Shown here piece by piece: positions 46,705 to 55,112 of a stretch of DNA of 55,355 bases (positions are counted from its first letter, which is position 1; each line of letters starts with the position of its first letter). Origin of the DNA: an uncultured Candidatus Saccharibacteria bacterium (lineage in GTDB: Bacteria; Patescibacteriota; Saccharimonadia; Saccharimonadales; Saccharimonadaceae); assembly GCA_946415265.1 (NCBI GenBank), contig CAMKRV010000004.1, forward strand, positions 1-55,355. Reading direction: 5' to 3'. Under the pieces are notes generated by a model, which saw nothing but the letters and a program-made list of their open reading frames with translations, did not search any database and was not told the DNA's origin. The translations under genes were made by a program, and so were the position numbers.

Positions 46705-47448
46705 ATGAAGCTGAAGACTCGGAGGATAGTAGCAGTAATAGCTGTGCTGGTGGGGGTAGGCGTGTGGCTAGCGGTGAATCCGGCGAGCTATGAGACTATT
46801 CTGACGCAAGCGGGTGGCGGTGAAAATGAGAATGAAAATGCCGAAGCGGATTATGCAGCGGAAGCGGTAACTGAAGCAAACGAAAACGCACCGCTAGCGA
46901 CAGAAATTTTAGAAAAATTAGAGGTGAAGGGGCGAGCGCCGAAAACTGGGTATTCGCGGGAAGAATTTTATAAAAATTGGCCGACGGTGGATGGATGCAA
47001 TTTGCGACAGAAAATTATAAAGAGAGAGTTTGGCGATACGGCGGTGCTGGATGGGTGTACGGTGGTGGCCGGGGAATTTGACGAGCCATATACTGGTGAG
47101 CATCGAATATTTACAGAAAAATCGCAGATTTCTAAAATACAGATAGACCATGTAGTGGCATTAAGTGATGCGTGGCAAAAGGGGGCGCAGTATATGGAAA
47201 AAGAGGTGAGATATAAGATAGCGACGGATCCATTGAATTTGCTGGCGGTGGATGGGCCAGCAAACGAGCAGAAATCTGATGGCGATGCAGCGACTTGGCT
47301 GCCGAGCAATAAAAAATTCCGGTGCCAATATGTGGCCAGGCAAGTATCGGTAAAGTATAAATACGGATTATGGGTGACGGAGGCAGAAAAAACTGCCATT
47401 TCTAATGTGTTAACGAATTGTCCCAAAGAGCCAGCGATTGGTGTATAA
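46705..47448 (+). CDS. secreted/membrane-anchored DUF1524-type HNH nuclease
   Basis: N-terminal TM; YSREEFYKNWPTVDGCNLRQKIIKREF, QIDHVVALSDAWQKGA, ATDPLNLLAVDGPANEQKSD. Confidence 0.75.
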   Translation: MKLKTRRIVAVIAVLVGVGVWLAVNPASYETILTQAGGGENENENAEADYAAEAVTEANENAPLATEILEKLEVKGRAPKTGYSREEFYKNWPTVDGCNLRQKIIKREFGDTAVLDGCTVVAGEFDEPYTGEHRIFTEKSQISKIQIDHVVALSDAWQKGAQYMEKEVRYKIATDPLNLLAVDGPANEQKSDGDAATWLPSNKKFRCQYVARQVSVKYKYGLWVTEAEKTAISNVLTNCPKEPAIGV

Positions 47449-47473
47449 TAAACATAAGTAAAGTGGAGATGCT

Positions 47474-48157
47474 ATGAAAAAATATATTTGGAGTGGAATT
47501 ATTGGTGCGGTGATTTTGATAATCGGCGCGTTTTTATTGGGGAAGTTCGTGTTTCCTAGTTATAAAATAGCGAGTTTGCCGGCGCCAGAGCTAGCGGAGG
47601 GGCAGAGAGGGGAATTGGGGATCGATAAAAATGTAAATGAAAGTACGATAGATGATTATTTGGGGCGAGGTGATGCAGTGTATCGGGATCTTAGAATGTT
47701 GAAAGATCCCGGAAATTACGAAGCGATTGGTGGGGATGCGTATCTTTCTGGATTTGTGGATGGGTTTGAGGTGGTGTCGTATCCGTATATTGTAAATGTA
47801 GAGGGCCTGCCGGAAGCAGTGGGCGATACGTATACGGGCGAGACTTTATTTACTTTTGATGGCACTAATTATAAGGCGAATTATAAAGAATCTATGCAAA
47901 TATTAGAGGATTTGTTCCCGAAAGACAAGATTATTTTCTTGATGTGTGGTGGCGGCGGATATAGTGGGATGATGAAAAATATGTTGGTGGCGCTAGGTTG
48001 GGACGCGAATAAAATATATGATGTGGGCGGATATTGGTTTTACGAAGGTAAAAACAATGTAAAGGTAAAGCGTGTGTTAGATGATGGTTCGGCGGTGTAT
48101 GATTTTTATAAGGTGCCATATCATACAATAGATTTTGATGTTTTGACGGAGAGATAG
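47474..48157 (+). CDS. membrane-anchored rhodanese-like protein
   Basis: N-terminal TM; IIFLMCGGGGYSGMMKNMLVALGWDANKIYDVGGYWFY. Confidence 0.6.
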   Translation: MKKYIWSGIIGAVILIIGAFLLGKFVFPSYKIASLPAPELAEGQRGELGIDKNVNESTIDDYLGRGDAVYRDLRMLKDPGNYEAIGGDAYLSGFVDGFEVVSYPYIVNVEGLPEAVGDTYTGETLFTFDGTNYKANYKESMQILEDLFPKDKIIFLMCGGGGYSGMMKNMLVALGWDANKIYDVGGYWFYEGKNNVKVKRVLDDGSAVYDFYKVPYHTIDFDVLTER

Positions 48158-48646
48158 ATGGCAAAAAAGAAAAATCGTAAAATTTTACCACTGGTGATGG
48201 CGCTGATTGTAGTGGTGCTAGGTAGTATATTGTTTGTGGGGGCGGCGAGTGGTTGGTTTGATAATCATAAAGTAAAACTAGACGCAGAATATTATGCAGA
48301 TGGAGCGGAGTTTATGGAACTAACAGCTGGTGAATATGAAGGATTGATAGAAGCGAAAAAATCTTTTGTAGTGATGGTGGATCAAAGTGGGTGCACTACG
48401 GCGGATAGATTACGCGAATATGTAACGCGATACATGACGGAGACGGGAATTTTGGTATATAGAATGATGTTTGCGGAGGTGAAGGAATCGTCTTTACATG
48501 AAAAGGTAAAATACTATCCATCTGTGGCAGTGGTGTCTAAGGGTAGGGTGGTGGCGTATTTAAGGGCCGATGAGGATGCAGATGCGGATAAATACAATGA
48601 TTATGATGCTTTTAAGAAATGGATGGATGGGATTTTGCAAAAATAA
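48158..48646 (+). CDS. membrane-anchored thioredoxin-fold-like protein
   Basis: N-terminal TM; KKSFVVMVDQSGCTTADRL...YYPSVAVVSKGRVVAYL. Confidence 0.5.
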   Translation: MAKKKNRKILPLVMALIVVVLGSILFVGAASGWFDNHKVKLDAEYYADGAEFMELTAGEYEGLIEAKKSFVVMVDQSGCTTADRLREYVTRYMTETGILVYRMMFAEVKESSLHEKVKYYPSVAVVSKGRVVAYLRADEDADADKYNDYDAFKKWMDGILQK

Positions 48647-48689
48647 TAGTATGGTAAGATATGATAACTCCCAGAAGGGAGTTATTTTT

Positions 48690-49523
48690 ATGAAAAAGAT
48701 AAAAGAACAGGTGGGTAATTATTTAAATTATTGTGAAAAGGTGAGAGGGATGTCGCCGGCTACGATGTGGGCGAAGCGAAATATTTTAAAGAGATTTATA
48801 GAAGTGACGAAAATAAGAAATCTGGAAGAATTAGATAACAGCGTTTTTAATGAGTGGGTAGAAAATGAGAAAAGACGAGGTGTAAGTGCTAGATCTATTA
48901 ATACTTACAATGCGACAATCTGTGCGATGGTGCAATATTATGTTGGCTTAGGTGTGGGTGTGCCGCTAAAAATACCGTTGGTGCAAAAGTTGAAAGAAGG
49001 AGAAACGCGAAGAAGATTTTATACGGCCGCAGAAATAGAGAAAGTATTAGAATATACAGATATAGAAACGGGGCTAATGATAAAAATCATGTTTGAAACT
49101 GGGATGCGAATAGCGGAGCTGACTAGGATGAGGGTGGACGATATAGATGGGCGGAGAATTAAATTTATAGGAAAAGGAAATAAGCCGCGGGAGGTGTATA
49201 TGCGGGAGGATACGCGACGGGAATTGTTTAAATATCTAATGAAGCAGGGTAGGGTTGGTTGTGTTTGGGGAGATGGGGTAAATGGTGATCCGCCAACGGT
49301 AGAAACGGTGCGGAAAAGATTGCGTAGGCCGTTTTATGCGGCGGGGTTTGATGATTTTTATCCGCATGCGCTGAGACATTCTTTCGCGACAGATTTGCAG
49401 ATGAGGGGTGCTAGCGTAGCGGAGATAAAAGAGATGATAGGGCATGAAAATATCGCTACGACCGAGCGATATCTTCATGGGTTTGAGGGGAGGCTAAAGG
49501 AACTGTTTGATAAATATAGATAA
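48690..49523 (+). CDS. tyrosine recombinase (XerC/D-like)
   Basis: FETGMRIAELTRMRVDDI, HALRHSFATDLQMRGASVAEIKEMIGHENIATTERYLH. Confidence 0.88.
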   Translation: MKKIKEQVGNYLNYCEKVRGMSPATMWAKRNILKRFIEVTKIRNLEELDNSVFNEWVENEKRRGVSARSINTYNATICAMVQYYVGLGVGVPLKIPLVQKLKEGETRRRFYTAAEIEKVLEYTDIETGLMIKIMFETGMRIAELTRMRVDDIDGRRIKFIGKGNKPREVYMREDTRRELFKYLMKQGRVGCVWGDGVNGDPPTVETVRKRLRRPFYAAGFDDFYPHALRHSFATDLQMRGASVAEIKEMIGHENIATTERYLHGFEGRLKELFDKYR

Positions 49524-50462
49524 TTAGCTTCTGCTAGCTTTTTGGTTAGCCTTTTTGCGGGCTTTTGCTTTGGCTACGAAGTAGAAAATGAGCGCAAAGA
49601 TAGCGAAGATGATGATGAAGAGGAGCCAGATGGGGCAGACGATAACTAGCTTGGAGACTTGAGTAGTGACGCCTTCGAATTCTACGGTGTAGATGACGTT
49701 GAAAATGCCGACTGCTGGTGTATCTTCCCAAGCTAGTTCATTATAAAGTGTTCTGTCTGGTAAAATGGTCTTCTCGATAGGGACTTCTTCGTTGGTATAA
49801 ACTTCTTCGCCGGAAAACAGTGGAAATATTTGCATGGTGTACTTTGCGGTGCCATGTACGTTACCAGTATTTTTTATAGTAGATGAGCCGGTAATATTGC
49901 CAGATAGAAGGAACGAAGGAACATCTGCGCTGGTGATTTCGCCATGGCGCTCGGTGGTGCCGGCGATTTCGGCACAAATTATGTGTGCTATACTGTATTT
50001 AGCTTGTATATTAATGGATTCTTCGCCAGAATCGTAGTTGTTATTCGAAGTAACTTTAATAGCGGCATACTGCCCACCTGCTGGGGCATTTTCCGGTACG
50101 TCTATGGAAAAGTATAATTCTTCGGTATTGTTTGGCGCGATGGTGCCACTGGTCTTATCTAATTTAATCCAATCTACTATCTGATTATAGTCGTTGTTAT
50201 TCTCATATATTGAATTGTGGTTCTCGTCGACATAATAAGGTGAAACGCTTACGGTATATGCAAAGTTGCCAATATTTGATGCTGGGTTGGTAACTTTAAA
50301 TGAACTACGGTATGTCTCGCCCGCCGATAAGACTATCTTCTGGTTCATTGGCGATATTGAAAACAGTCCATCGGCATGTATGGTTGACGAATTACTAAAG
50401 CTAAGTACTGCCGTCATAAGTCCTGTAAGTATGATCTTGAATAATGTTTTTCTATATTTCAT
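49524..50462 (-). CDS. secreted DUF916/WxL-interacting-like protein with C-terminal TM (module A, gene 3)
   Basis: SISPMNQKIVLSAGETYRSSFKVTNP, NAPAGGQYAAIKV; C-term TM; paralogous to 53340-54311. Confidence 0.65.
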   Translation of the reverse strand: MKYRKTLFKIILTGLMTAVLSFSNSSTIHADGLFSISPMNQKIVLSAGETYRSSFKVTNPASNIGNFAYTVSVSPYYVDENHNSIYENNNDYNQIVDWIKLDKTSGTIAPNNTEELYFSIDVPENAPAGGQYAAIKVTSNNNYDSGEESINIQAKYSIAHIICAEIAGTTERHGEITSADVPSFLLSGNITGSSTIKNTGNVHGTAKYTMQIFPLFSGEEVYTNEEVPIEKTILPDRTLYNELAWEDTPAVGIFNVIYTVEFEGVTTQVSKLVIVCPIWLLFIIIFAIFALIFYFVAKAKARKKANQKASRS

Positions 50463-50483
50463 AAAACTCCTTTAGATAATTCA

Positions 50484-51029
50484 CTATTTTATTTTACAGG
50501 TGAAGTTTTGATTTTTATAATTTCTATGATATTCAGATAATGTTTTGGGCAGAGTAATTTCATCGTATAGTTCAATCATGAAATACTTTGCGGCTATCGG
50601 GGTCAAATCTTTAAAAGTTATATATAGTTCCATGCGTATAGAATCGTTTAATTTTGTGAAATGTACGTTAAATGGATCTGCTCCGAGATTATTCTTTCCG
50701 AAACTGATGCCCATATCGGCGTGATTGTGCGCTTCGCTTGCTTCGATTTGTCCTGGGGTGTCGTAGTATAAGGTGTAGGTTAAGGCTATCGTGTCAAGTT
50801 CGTCTTTGTAAAAATTTGCAGAGATGCGAAGATTCCGTGCTCTGGCATTGTCGTATCCGAAAAATGGATAGATAGTACTTTGATTTTCGCATATTAATGA
50901 CTCACCGATGACGTTTTCGGGATTTTGACCGCTTGTTTTTGTTTCCCCTCGCATTAATATTGTCATTATGATTGCGGCAATTATTATTGCTATTATAATA
51001 ACCGGGGCTAATATTTTCTTGGATTTCAT
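50484..51029 (-). CDS. membrane-anchored protein (module A, gene 2)
   Basis: N-terminal TM; C-term YHRNYKNQNFTCKIK resembles YRNKSFQCEL of 52745-53353. Confidence 0.6.
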   Translation of the reverse strand: MKSKKILAPVIIIAIIIAAIIMTILMRGETKTSGQNPENVIGESLICENQSTIYPFFGYDNARARNLRISANFYKDELDTIALTYTLYYDTPGQIEASEAHNHADMGISFGKNNLGADPFNVHFTKLNDSIRMELYITFKDLTPIAAKYFMIELYDEITLPKTLSEYHRNYKNQNFTCKIK

Positions 51030-51046
51030 CAATTCTCCTAAATCAT

Positions 51047-51083
51047 AAAAATTGCCGCCCACATAAAGTTGAACGGCAATTTT
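51047..51083 (-). terminator. intercistronic hairpin/attenuator of module A
   Basis: aaaattgccg/cggcaatttt inverted repeat between genes 1 and 2. Confidence 0.6.
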
Positions 51084-51102
51084 AAATTGCTCTACTCTTA
51101 GA

Positions 51103-51804
51103 TTAGCTATCTAGCTGATCAAGGGTATAGGTGACATGGCCAGTGTAAACACCTGCGGCTTGAGTGTTGTCGATACCTACGCCATAGGTAACTGTATAGT
51201 AATCCCCGGCATTAGTGGTAGTCTTTGGAGCGGTTGTTGCGCTACCGGCAATGATTCCGTTAGCATTTGCGGAAGTGGCCCATGATCCATGACTGTTTTT
51301 TACTTCGCCACGATTACCGCTAGCAGCTTCTACCATGTAGGACCAACCAGAGGTTGTACTGCTAATAGTGCCTGCGATATCAATTGTATCCGTTGTCGTG
51401 GTAGAAGTTAGATTCGCTGCGCCGCTTGTGGTGATCGTGTAGCCTTTTTCATTGTTGCAGAACACCCCTAGAGTTGTAGTGCCAAGGTTTGTCGTGCTGG
51501 TGCCGTTAGACATAGTCTTGCTTAAGGTGTCAGAGGCAGCAGCCGTGCCGGTGACGGTAGCTTCGTATGAAGTTTCTCCTGAAGGCATACCTTCCCAAGA
51601 GCCATCGCCATTAGCGCGAACTACACCGGCAACATCAATTGCTGGACTAGGGGTTGCATCTTCGTGGCCAAGTGAGCAGACCTTTTCGATTGTAATCTCT
51701 AAATTGTCGGTCGTCGAGGTTACATCTGTCGCGAATGCGCCGACTACTGGCATGGCTGCTAAAGCTACTGCGGAAGCGCTAGCTGCAATTAATGATTTTT
51801 TCAT
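51103..51804 (-). CDS. secreted surface protein (module A, gene 1)
   Basis: Signal MKKSLIAASASAVALAAMPVVGAFA; C-term GVYTGHVTYTLDQL; paralogous to 52071-52673. Confidence 0.7.
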   Translation of the reverse strand: MKKSLIAASASAVALAAMPVVGAFATDVTSTTDNLEITIEKVCSLGHEDATPSPAIDVAGVVRANGDGSWEGMPSGETSYEATVTGTAAASDTLSKTMSNGTSTTNLGTTTLGVFCNNEKGYTITTSGAANLTSTTTTDTIDIAGTISSTTSGWSYMVEAASGNRGEVKNSHGSWATSANANGIIAGSATTAPKTTTNAGDYYTVTYGVGIDNTQAAGVYTGHVTYTLDQLDS

Positions 51805-51820
51805 GTTTTCTCCTTTTTGG

Positions 51821-51846
51821 ATTAATTATATTTGTGTCAATATATG
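51821..51846. repeat. left arm of inverted repeat between divergent modules
   Basis: tatatttgtgtcaatatatg (51827-51846) perfectly inverted at 52017-52036. Confidence 0.85.
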
Positions 51847-51971
51847 CTTGTCTAAATCGTGATTTTGTATTGCTTGAAACGATTACATTTTTTGTTGAGA
51901 AAATTAAAACAACAGGGATAATCTTGTGGAAAAGTCAATATGGCTAAGCTTAAAAAATATTTAAAATTTTC

Positions 51972-52000
51972 TTGACAACATAATCACGCTTATGTAAAAT
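51972..52000 (+). promoter_or_regulatory. promoter of module B
   Basis: TTGACA - 17 nt - TAAAAT. Confidence 0.7.
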
Positions 52001-52016
52001 AAGAAGTGTTAAAGGT

Positions 52017-52043
52017 CATATATTGACACAAATATAAATTAAT
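52017..52043. repeat. right arm of inverted repeat between divergent modules
   Basis: catatattgacacaaatata, reverse complement of 51827-51846. Confidence 0.85.
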
Positions 52044-52070
52044 TCTGCTTAGCAGAAGGAGAAAAATAAT

Positions 52071-52673
52071 ATGAAAAAATTAGCAATCGCAGGTGCTTCA
52101 CTCGCTCTCGCAGCTATGCCAGTAGTGGGCGTATTCGCAGCTGATGGTAACACTACGACGACTGATACTGTTCAGGTCACGATTGATACAGCTTGCTCTT
52201 TGACAGCGACTGGTGCTGGGACTTATAGCACTACTTTGACTAACGGTACTGCTAGCAGTGATCTTGGTTCTACTTCTATCAATATCAAGTGTAATGATGC
52301 TGGTGGTTGGATGGTAAATGCTATTGGCGCGAACACATCTACAACCGCAGGTGCTGGCGCTACCGACATGGCTCCAGATGCGGCTGGCAAGACCCCGATT
52401 GCTACTGGTACAAGTCTTGATGGCTCCGTATCTAACTGGGCGATGAAGCTTACCGCTAGCGAAGGTGCTTATGCGCCAACCATCGTAACTGGCTATGATC
52501 AGTATCATGCTGTTCCTGGCGCAGCTGATACTAAGGTAGTCTCTGGCGTCACTACTGACCAAACAACTGGTTCTACCTTTACCACCAATTACAAGGTAGC
52601 TGTAAGTCCTACTCAGCAACAAGGTACTTACACTGGTAAGGTAACCTACACGCTTGTTCACCCAAATGCTTAA
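52071..52673 (+). CDS. secreted surface protein (module B, gene 1)
   Basis: Signal MKKLAIAGASLALAAMPVVGVFA; GTYTGKVTYTLV C-terminus. Confidence 0.7.
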   Translation: MKKLAIAGASLALAAMPVVGVFAADGNTTTTDTVQVTIDTACSLTATGAGTYSTTLTNGTASSDLGSTSINIKCNDAGGWMVNAIGANTSTTAGAGATDMAPDAAGKTPIATGTSLDGSVSNWAMKLTASEGAYAPTIVTGYDQYHAVPGAADTKVVSGVTTDQTTGSTFTTNYKVAVSPTQQQGTYTGKVTYTLVHPNA

Positions 52674-52691
52674 TTTGAGTTAAAGCGTTTT

Positions 52692-52723
52692 ACAAGATGC
52701 AGCTCTCGGTGGGCTGCATCTTG
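52692..52723 (+). terminator. intercistronic hairpin/attenuator of module B
   Basis: 12-bp stem acaagatgcagc/gctgcatcttgt between genes 1 and 2. Confidence 0.6.
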
Positions 52724-52744
52724 TGTATATAAAATTAAGGAGTT

Positions 52745-53353
52745 ATGATGGCTGAAGATAATAAACCGAAAAAACGTAAAAAAATCTTGATTGGAATTAC
52801 GATAGTTGCAGCAGTTGTAGCTATCATATCTGTCATCGCTTATTTCTTAACCAATAAACAAGAAACCTATATTTCTACAAATAGCGATAAGGTCAGGATG
52901 GAGACAGTTTATTGTGTAACTAGTAATTCGAAGGATGCTTTCTTTGCTCCTACTGCCTCATTAAGTGATACGCATACAATAAAAATGGTTTTTAGGGATG
53001 GGTCTTTTTATAGAGCATCGTATTCTTATGAAGGGAGTTTTCAGAATAATCAATCCGCAGTGAATGCTAATGATACTATGCATGCAGATTATAACAAGTA
53101 TATGGCAAGTTATGGCATAAATGCCGAGAAATTATACCCCACCTTTGTAGTGAGGGATACAAAAGAAAGTATTAACTTATACGTAGAGTATCAAGATTTT
53201 TCTGCTGCAATAGCTAAGATTTTCTTTATCGGTGCGGATGAATATTCGAATTTCCATGATATAAACCCAGAAAAAGTTGAACAAATATACAGGAATAAAA
53301 GTTTTCAATGTGAGCTAAATAATGAAGGAGAAAAAGAAAATGAAAAGGAATAA
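52745..53353 (+). CDS. membrane-anchored protein (module B, gene 2)
   Basis: N-terminal TM; paralogous to 50484-51029. Confidence 0.6.
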   Translation: MMAEDNKPKKRKKILIGITIVAAVVAIISVIAYFLTNKQETYISTNSDKVRMETVYCVTSNSKDAFFAPTASLSDTHTIKMVFRDGSFYRASYSYEGSFQNNQSAVNANDTMHADYNKYMASYGINAEKLYPTFVVRDTKESINLYVEYQDFSAAIAKIFFIGADEYSNFHDINPEKVEQIYRNKSFQCELNNEGEKENEKE

Positions 53354-54311
53354 ACGCAAATCGATTTTAATTGCTTTGATAGCGTTATTTGTATGTGGTT
53401 TGAATGTATTAAATGTTTTTGCGGATGGTAAGAATGGAGAAAGTACCATGACTATTTCGCCCATGACACAAAAAATAATTTTGATGCCTGGAGAGACTAA
53501 GGAGGTAGTAATAAAAGTTTCTAACCCTTATCTAGCAAAACAAAATTTGGAATACTCGGTAAGTGTGGGCTCATTTAGTCAGTCGGCTGGAGAAGATAGT
53601 AGAGATGATTATGATTCTGTGGATACCGGAACAAAGACTGAGTATAACCAAATTATGGATTGGATTACTTTAGGAAAAGATTCTGGCACTGTTGCTCCCA
53701 ATGAGGTAGATTTAATTTCTTTCACCATAAATGTACCGAATGATGCGCCTGCGGGTGGTCAGTATGCGACAATTTTAGTAACCGATGAAACGGATTATAT
53801 GGGCGATAGCGATGGAGATGTTTCTATTGAGAGCAAGATGCAAATAGGCTCAATTATTTATGCGGAAGTAACTGGAGCGACACGCGAAGAGGGGAAAATT
53901 CTTGAAAATAATATCCCTTCGTTTTTATTAAATAACCAATTAGAAGCAACTTCTATGGTTCGAAATGATGGCAATGTACACACCGATGCATCATATATAT
54001 TGCAAGTATGGCCAATGATCGGAGATGAGGAAATTTGTACAAACGAGGAAGAGCCAGATTTAAGTTTGATTTTGCCAGAAACTGAGCGTTTTCATGCACA
54101 AACCTGTAATCTTCCTATTGCCGGTATATTTCGCGTCAAGCAAACTGTGAAAATTTTCGGCGAGGAATCTGTTGTGGAAAAAATGGTGATTGTGTGTCCG
54201 ATCTGGTTGATATTTATAATATTGTTTATAATATTTGCCTTGATATTCTACTTTGTAGCAAAAGCGAAAGCTAGAAAAAAGGTGGCGAAAAAGGCTGAAA
54301 AGACCGTTTAA
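53340..54311 (+). CDS. secreted DUF916/WxL-interacting-like protein with C-terminal TM (module B, gene 3)
   Basis: TISPMTQKIILMPGETKEVVIKVSNP, DAPAGGQYATILV, VCPIWLIFIILFIIFALIFYFVAKAKARKK matching module A gene 3. Confidence 0.65.
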   Translation: MKRNKRKSILIALIALFVCGLNVLNVFADGKNGESTMTISPMTQKIILMPGETKEVVIKVSNPYLAKQNLEYSVSVGSFSQSAGEDSRDDYDSVDTGTKTEYNQIMDWITLGKDSGTVAPNEVDLISFTINVPNDAPAGGQYATILVTDETDYMGDSDGDVSIESKMQIGSIIYAEVTGATREEGKILENNIPSFLLNNQLEATSMVRNDGNVHTDASYILQVWPMIGDEEICTNEEEPDLSLILPETERFHAQTCNLPIAGIFRVKQTVKIFGEESVVEKMVIVCPIWLIFIILFIIFALIFYFVAKAKARKKVAKKAEKTV

Positions 54312-54337
54312 GGTAGCAACGTATAATAAATATATAT

Positions 54338-54366
54338 AAATATCGCCCTCTATCAGGGCGATATTT
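54338..54366. terminator. bidirectional terminator
   Basis: aaatatcgccctctatcagggcgatattt. Confidence 0.8.
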
Positions 54367-54376
54367 GATGAGCTAT

Positions 54377-54952
54377 TTATTTGGCTAGAACTCTCTCGGT
54401 GTAGGCTTCTTTGGCGGGAGTTACTACTATAGTTTCTGCCCAAGCTTCTTTAGCAGGTACATCTACTACTGTTTCATCCCAAGCTGCAGAGATAAGGTAG
54501 GTTTCGGGGATATATTCATACCATGGGCCGCCACTGTACCATACGCCACCGTGATAGCTACAAGTGCCACGCCCGGCGGAGCCAGAGTATTCGCCATCAC
54601 GGCAACGTGAAAGAGCACAGGTACCACTTTTGTAGCTAATAGTGGTTTTAACACAAACTGCTACTTGGCGGGTGTCGTATTGTGCTGGATGGTGTACAAT
54701 ATGTGTTTTGGCTGGCTCTGCAGGATGATTAACCGTTTTAGTGACTTCTGGCTCAGCTTCGTGAAAAATATAAGTAGAATATCTGTTCCCGTCTTCATCT
54801 TGGCAGGTGTCGGTAATAGTGACGCCATCGCAAGTCCTTTGCCATTTGGCGTCTTCTATACCTTTACTAATATTGGTAGATATTATCCCTATAGTACAAA
54901 ATGAGCCGAGGATAGATAGTGTAATTAGTATTTTCTTAAAAAATTTCCCCAT
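54377..54952 (-). CDS. secreted protein with DUF3761-like CRDGxYS...GTCSYHGGV motif and Pro-Ala repeats
   Basis: Signal/TM N-terminus; CRDGEYSGSAGRGTCSYHGGVW; DVPAKEAWAETIVVTPAKEAYTERVLA. Confidence 0.6.
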   Translation of the reverse strand: MGKFFKKILITLSILGSFCTIGIISTNISKGIEDAKWQRTCDGVTITDTCQDEDGNRYSTYIFHEAEPEVTKTVNHPAEPAKTHIVHHPAQYDTRQVAVCVKTTISYKSGTCALSRCRDGEYSGSAGRGTCSYHGGVWYSGGPWYEYIPETYLISAAWDETVVDVPAKEAWAETIVVTPAKEAYTERVLAK

Positions 54953-55083
54953 ATAATAAAACCTTTGTATTTCTATTGTATCATATTTTGCTAAAAAAGT
55001 CAATATTAACAGGGGTGAAATGAGTTAATGATTGTGAGATAGAAAGAAATGTGGGAAAATGTAAAAATTGTGCGAAAAAAGTG

Positions 55084-55112
55084 TTGACATAGGGCAAATA
55101 GTGCGATATAAT
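55084..55112 (+). promoter_or_regulatory. strong promoter upstream of 23S rRNA
   Basis: TTGACA - 17 nt - TATAAT with extended -10 (cGAtataat context). Confidence 0.85.

Noticed and set aside
48690-49523. Prophage or integrative element around the tyrosine recombinase
   Set aside because: No phage structural, replication or conjugation genes nearby, no obvious att repeats; neighbours are surface proteins.
52098-52661. 187-aa minus-strand ORF opposite module B gene 1
   Set aside because: Antisense frame of a gene with signal peptide and SD; no motifs of its own.
346-55003. Recoded stop codons (as in SR1/Gracilibacteria CPR)
   Set aside because: Genes terminate normally at TGA (e.g. radA/ruvC overlap) and ORFs are intact under the standard code.
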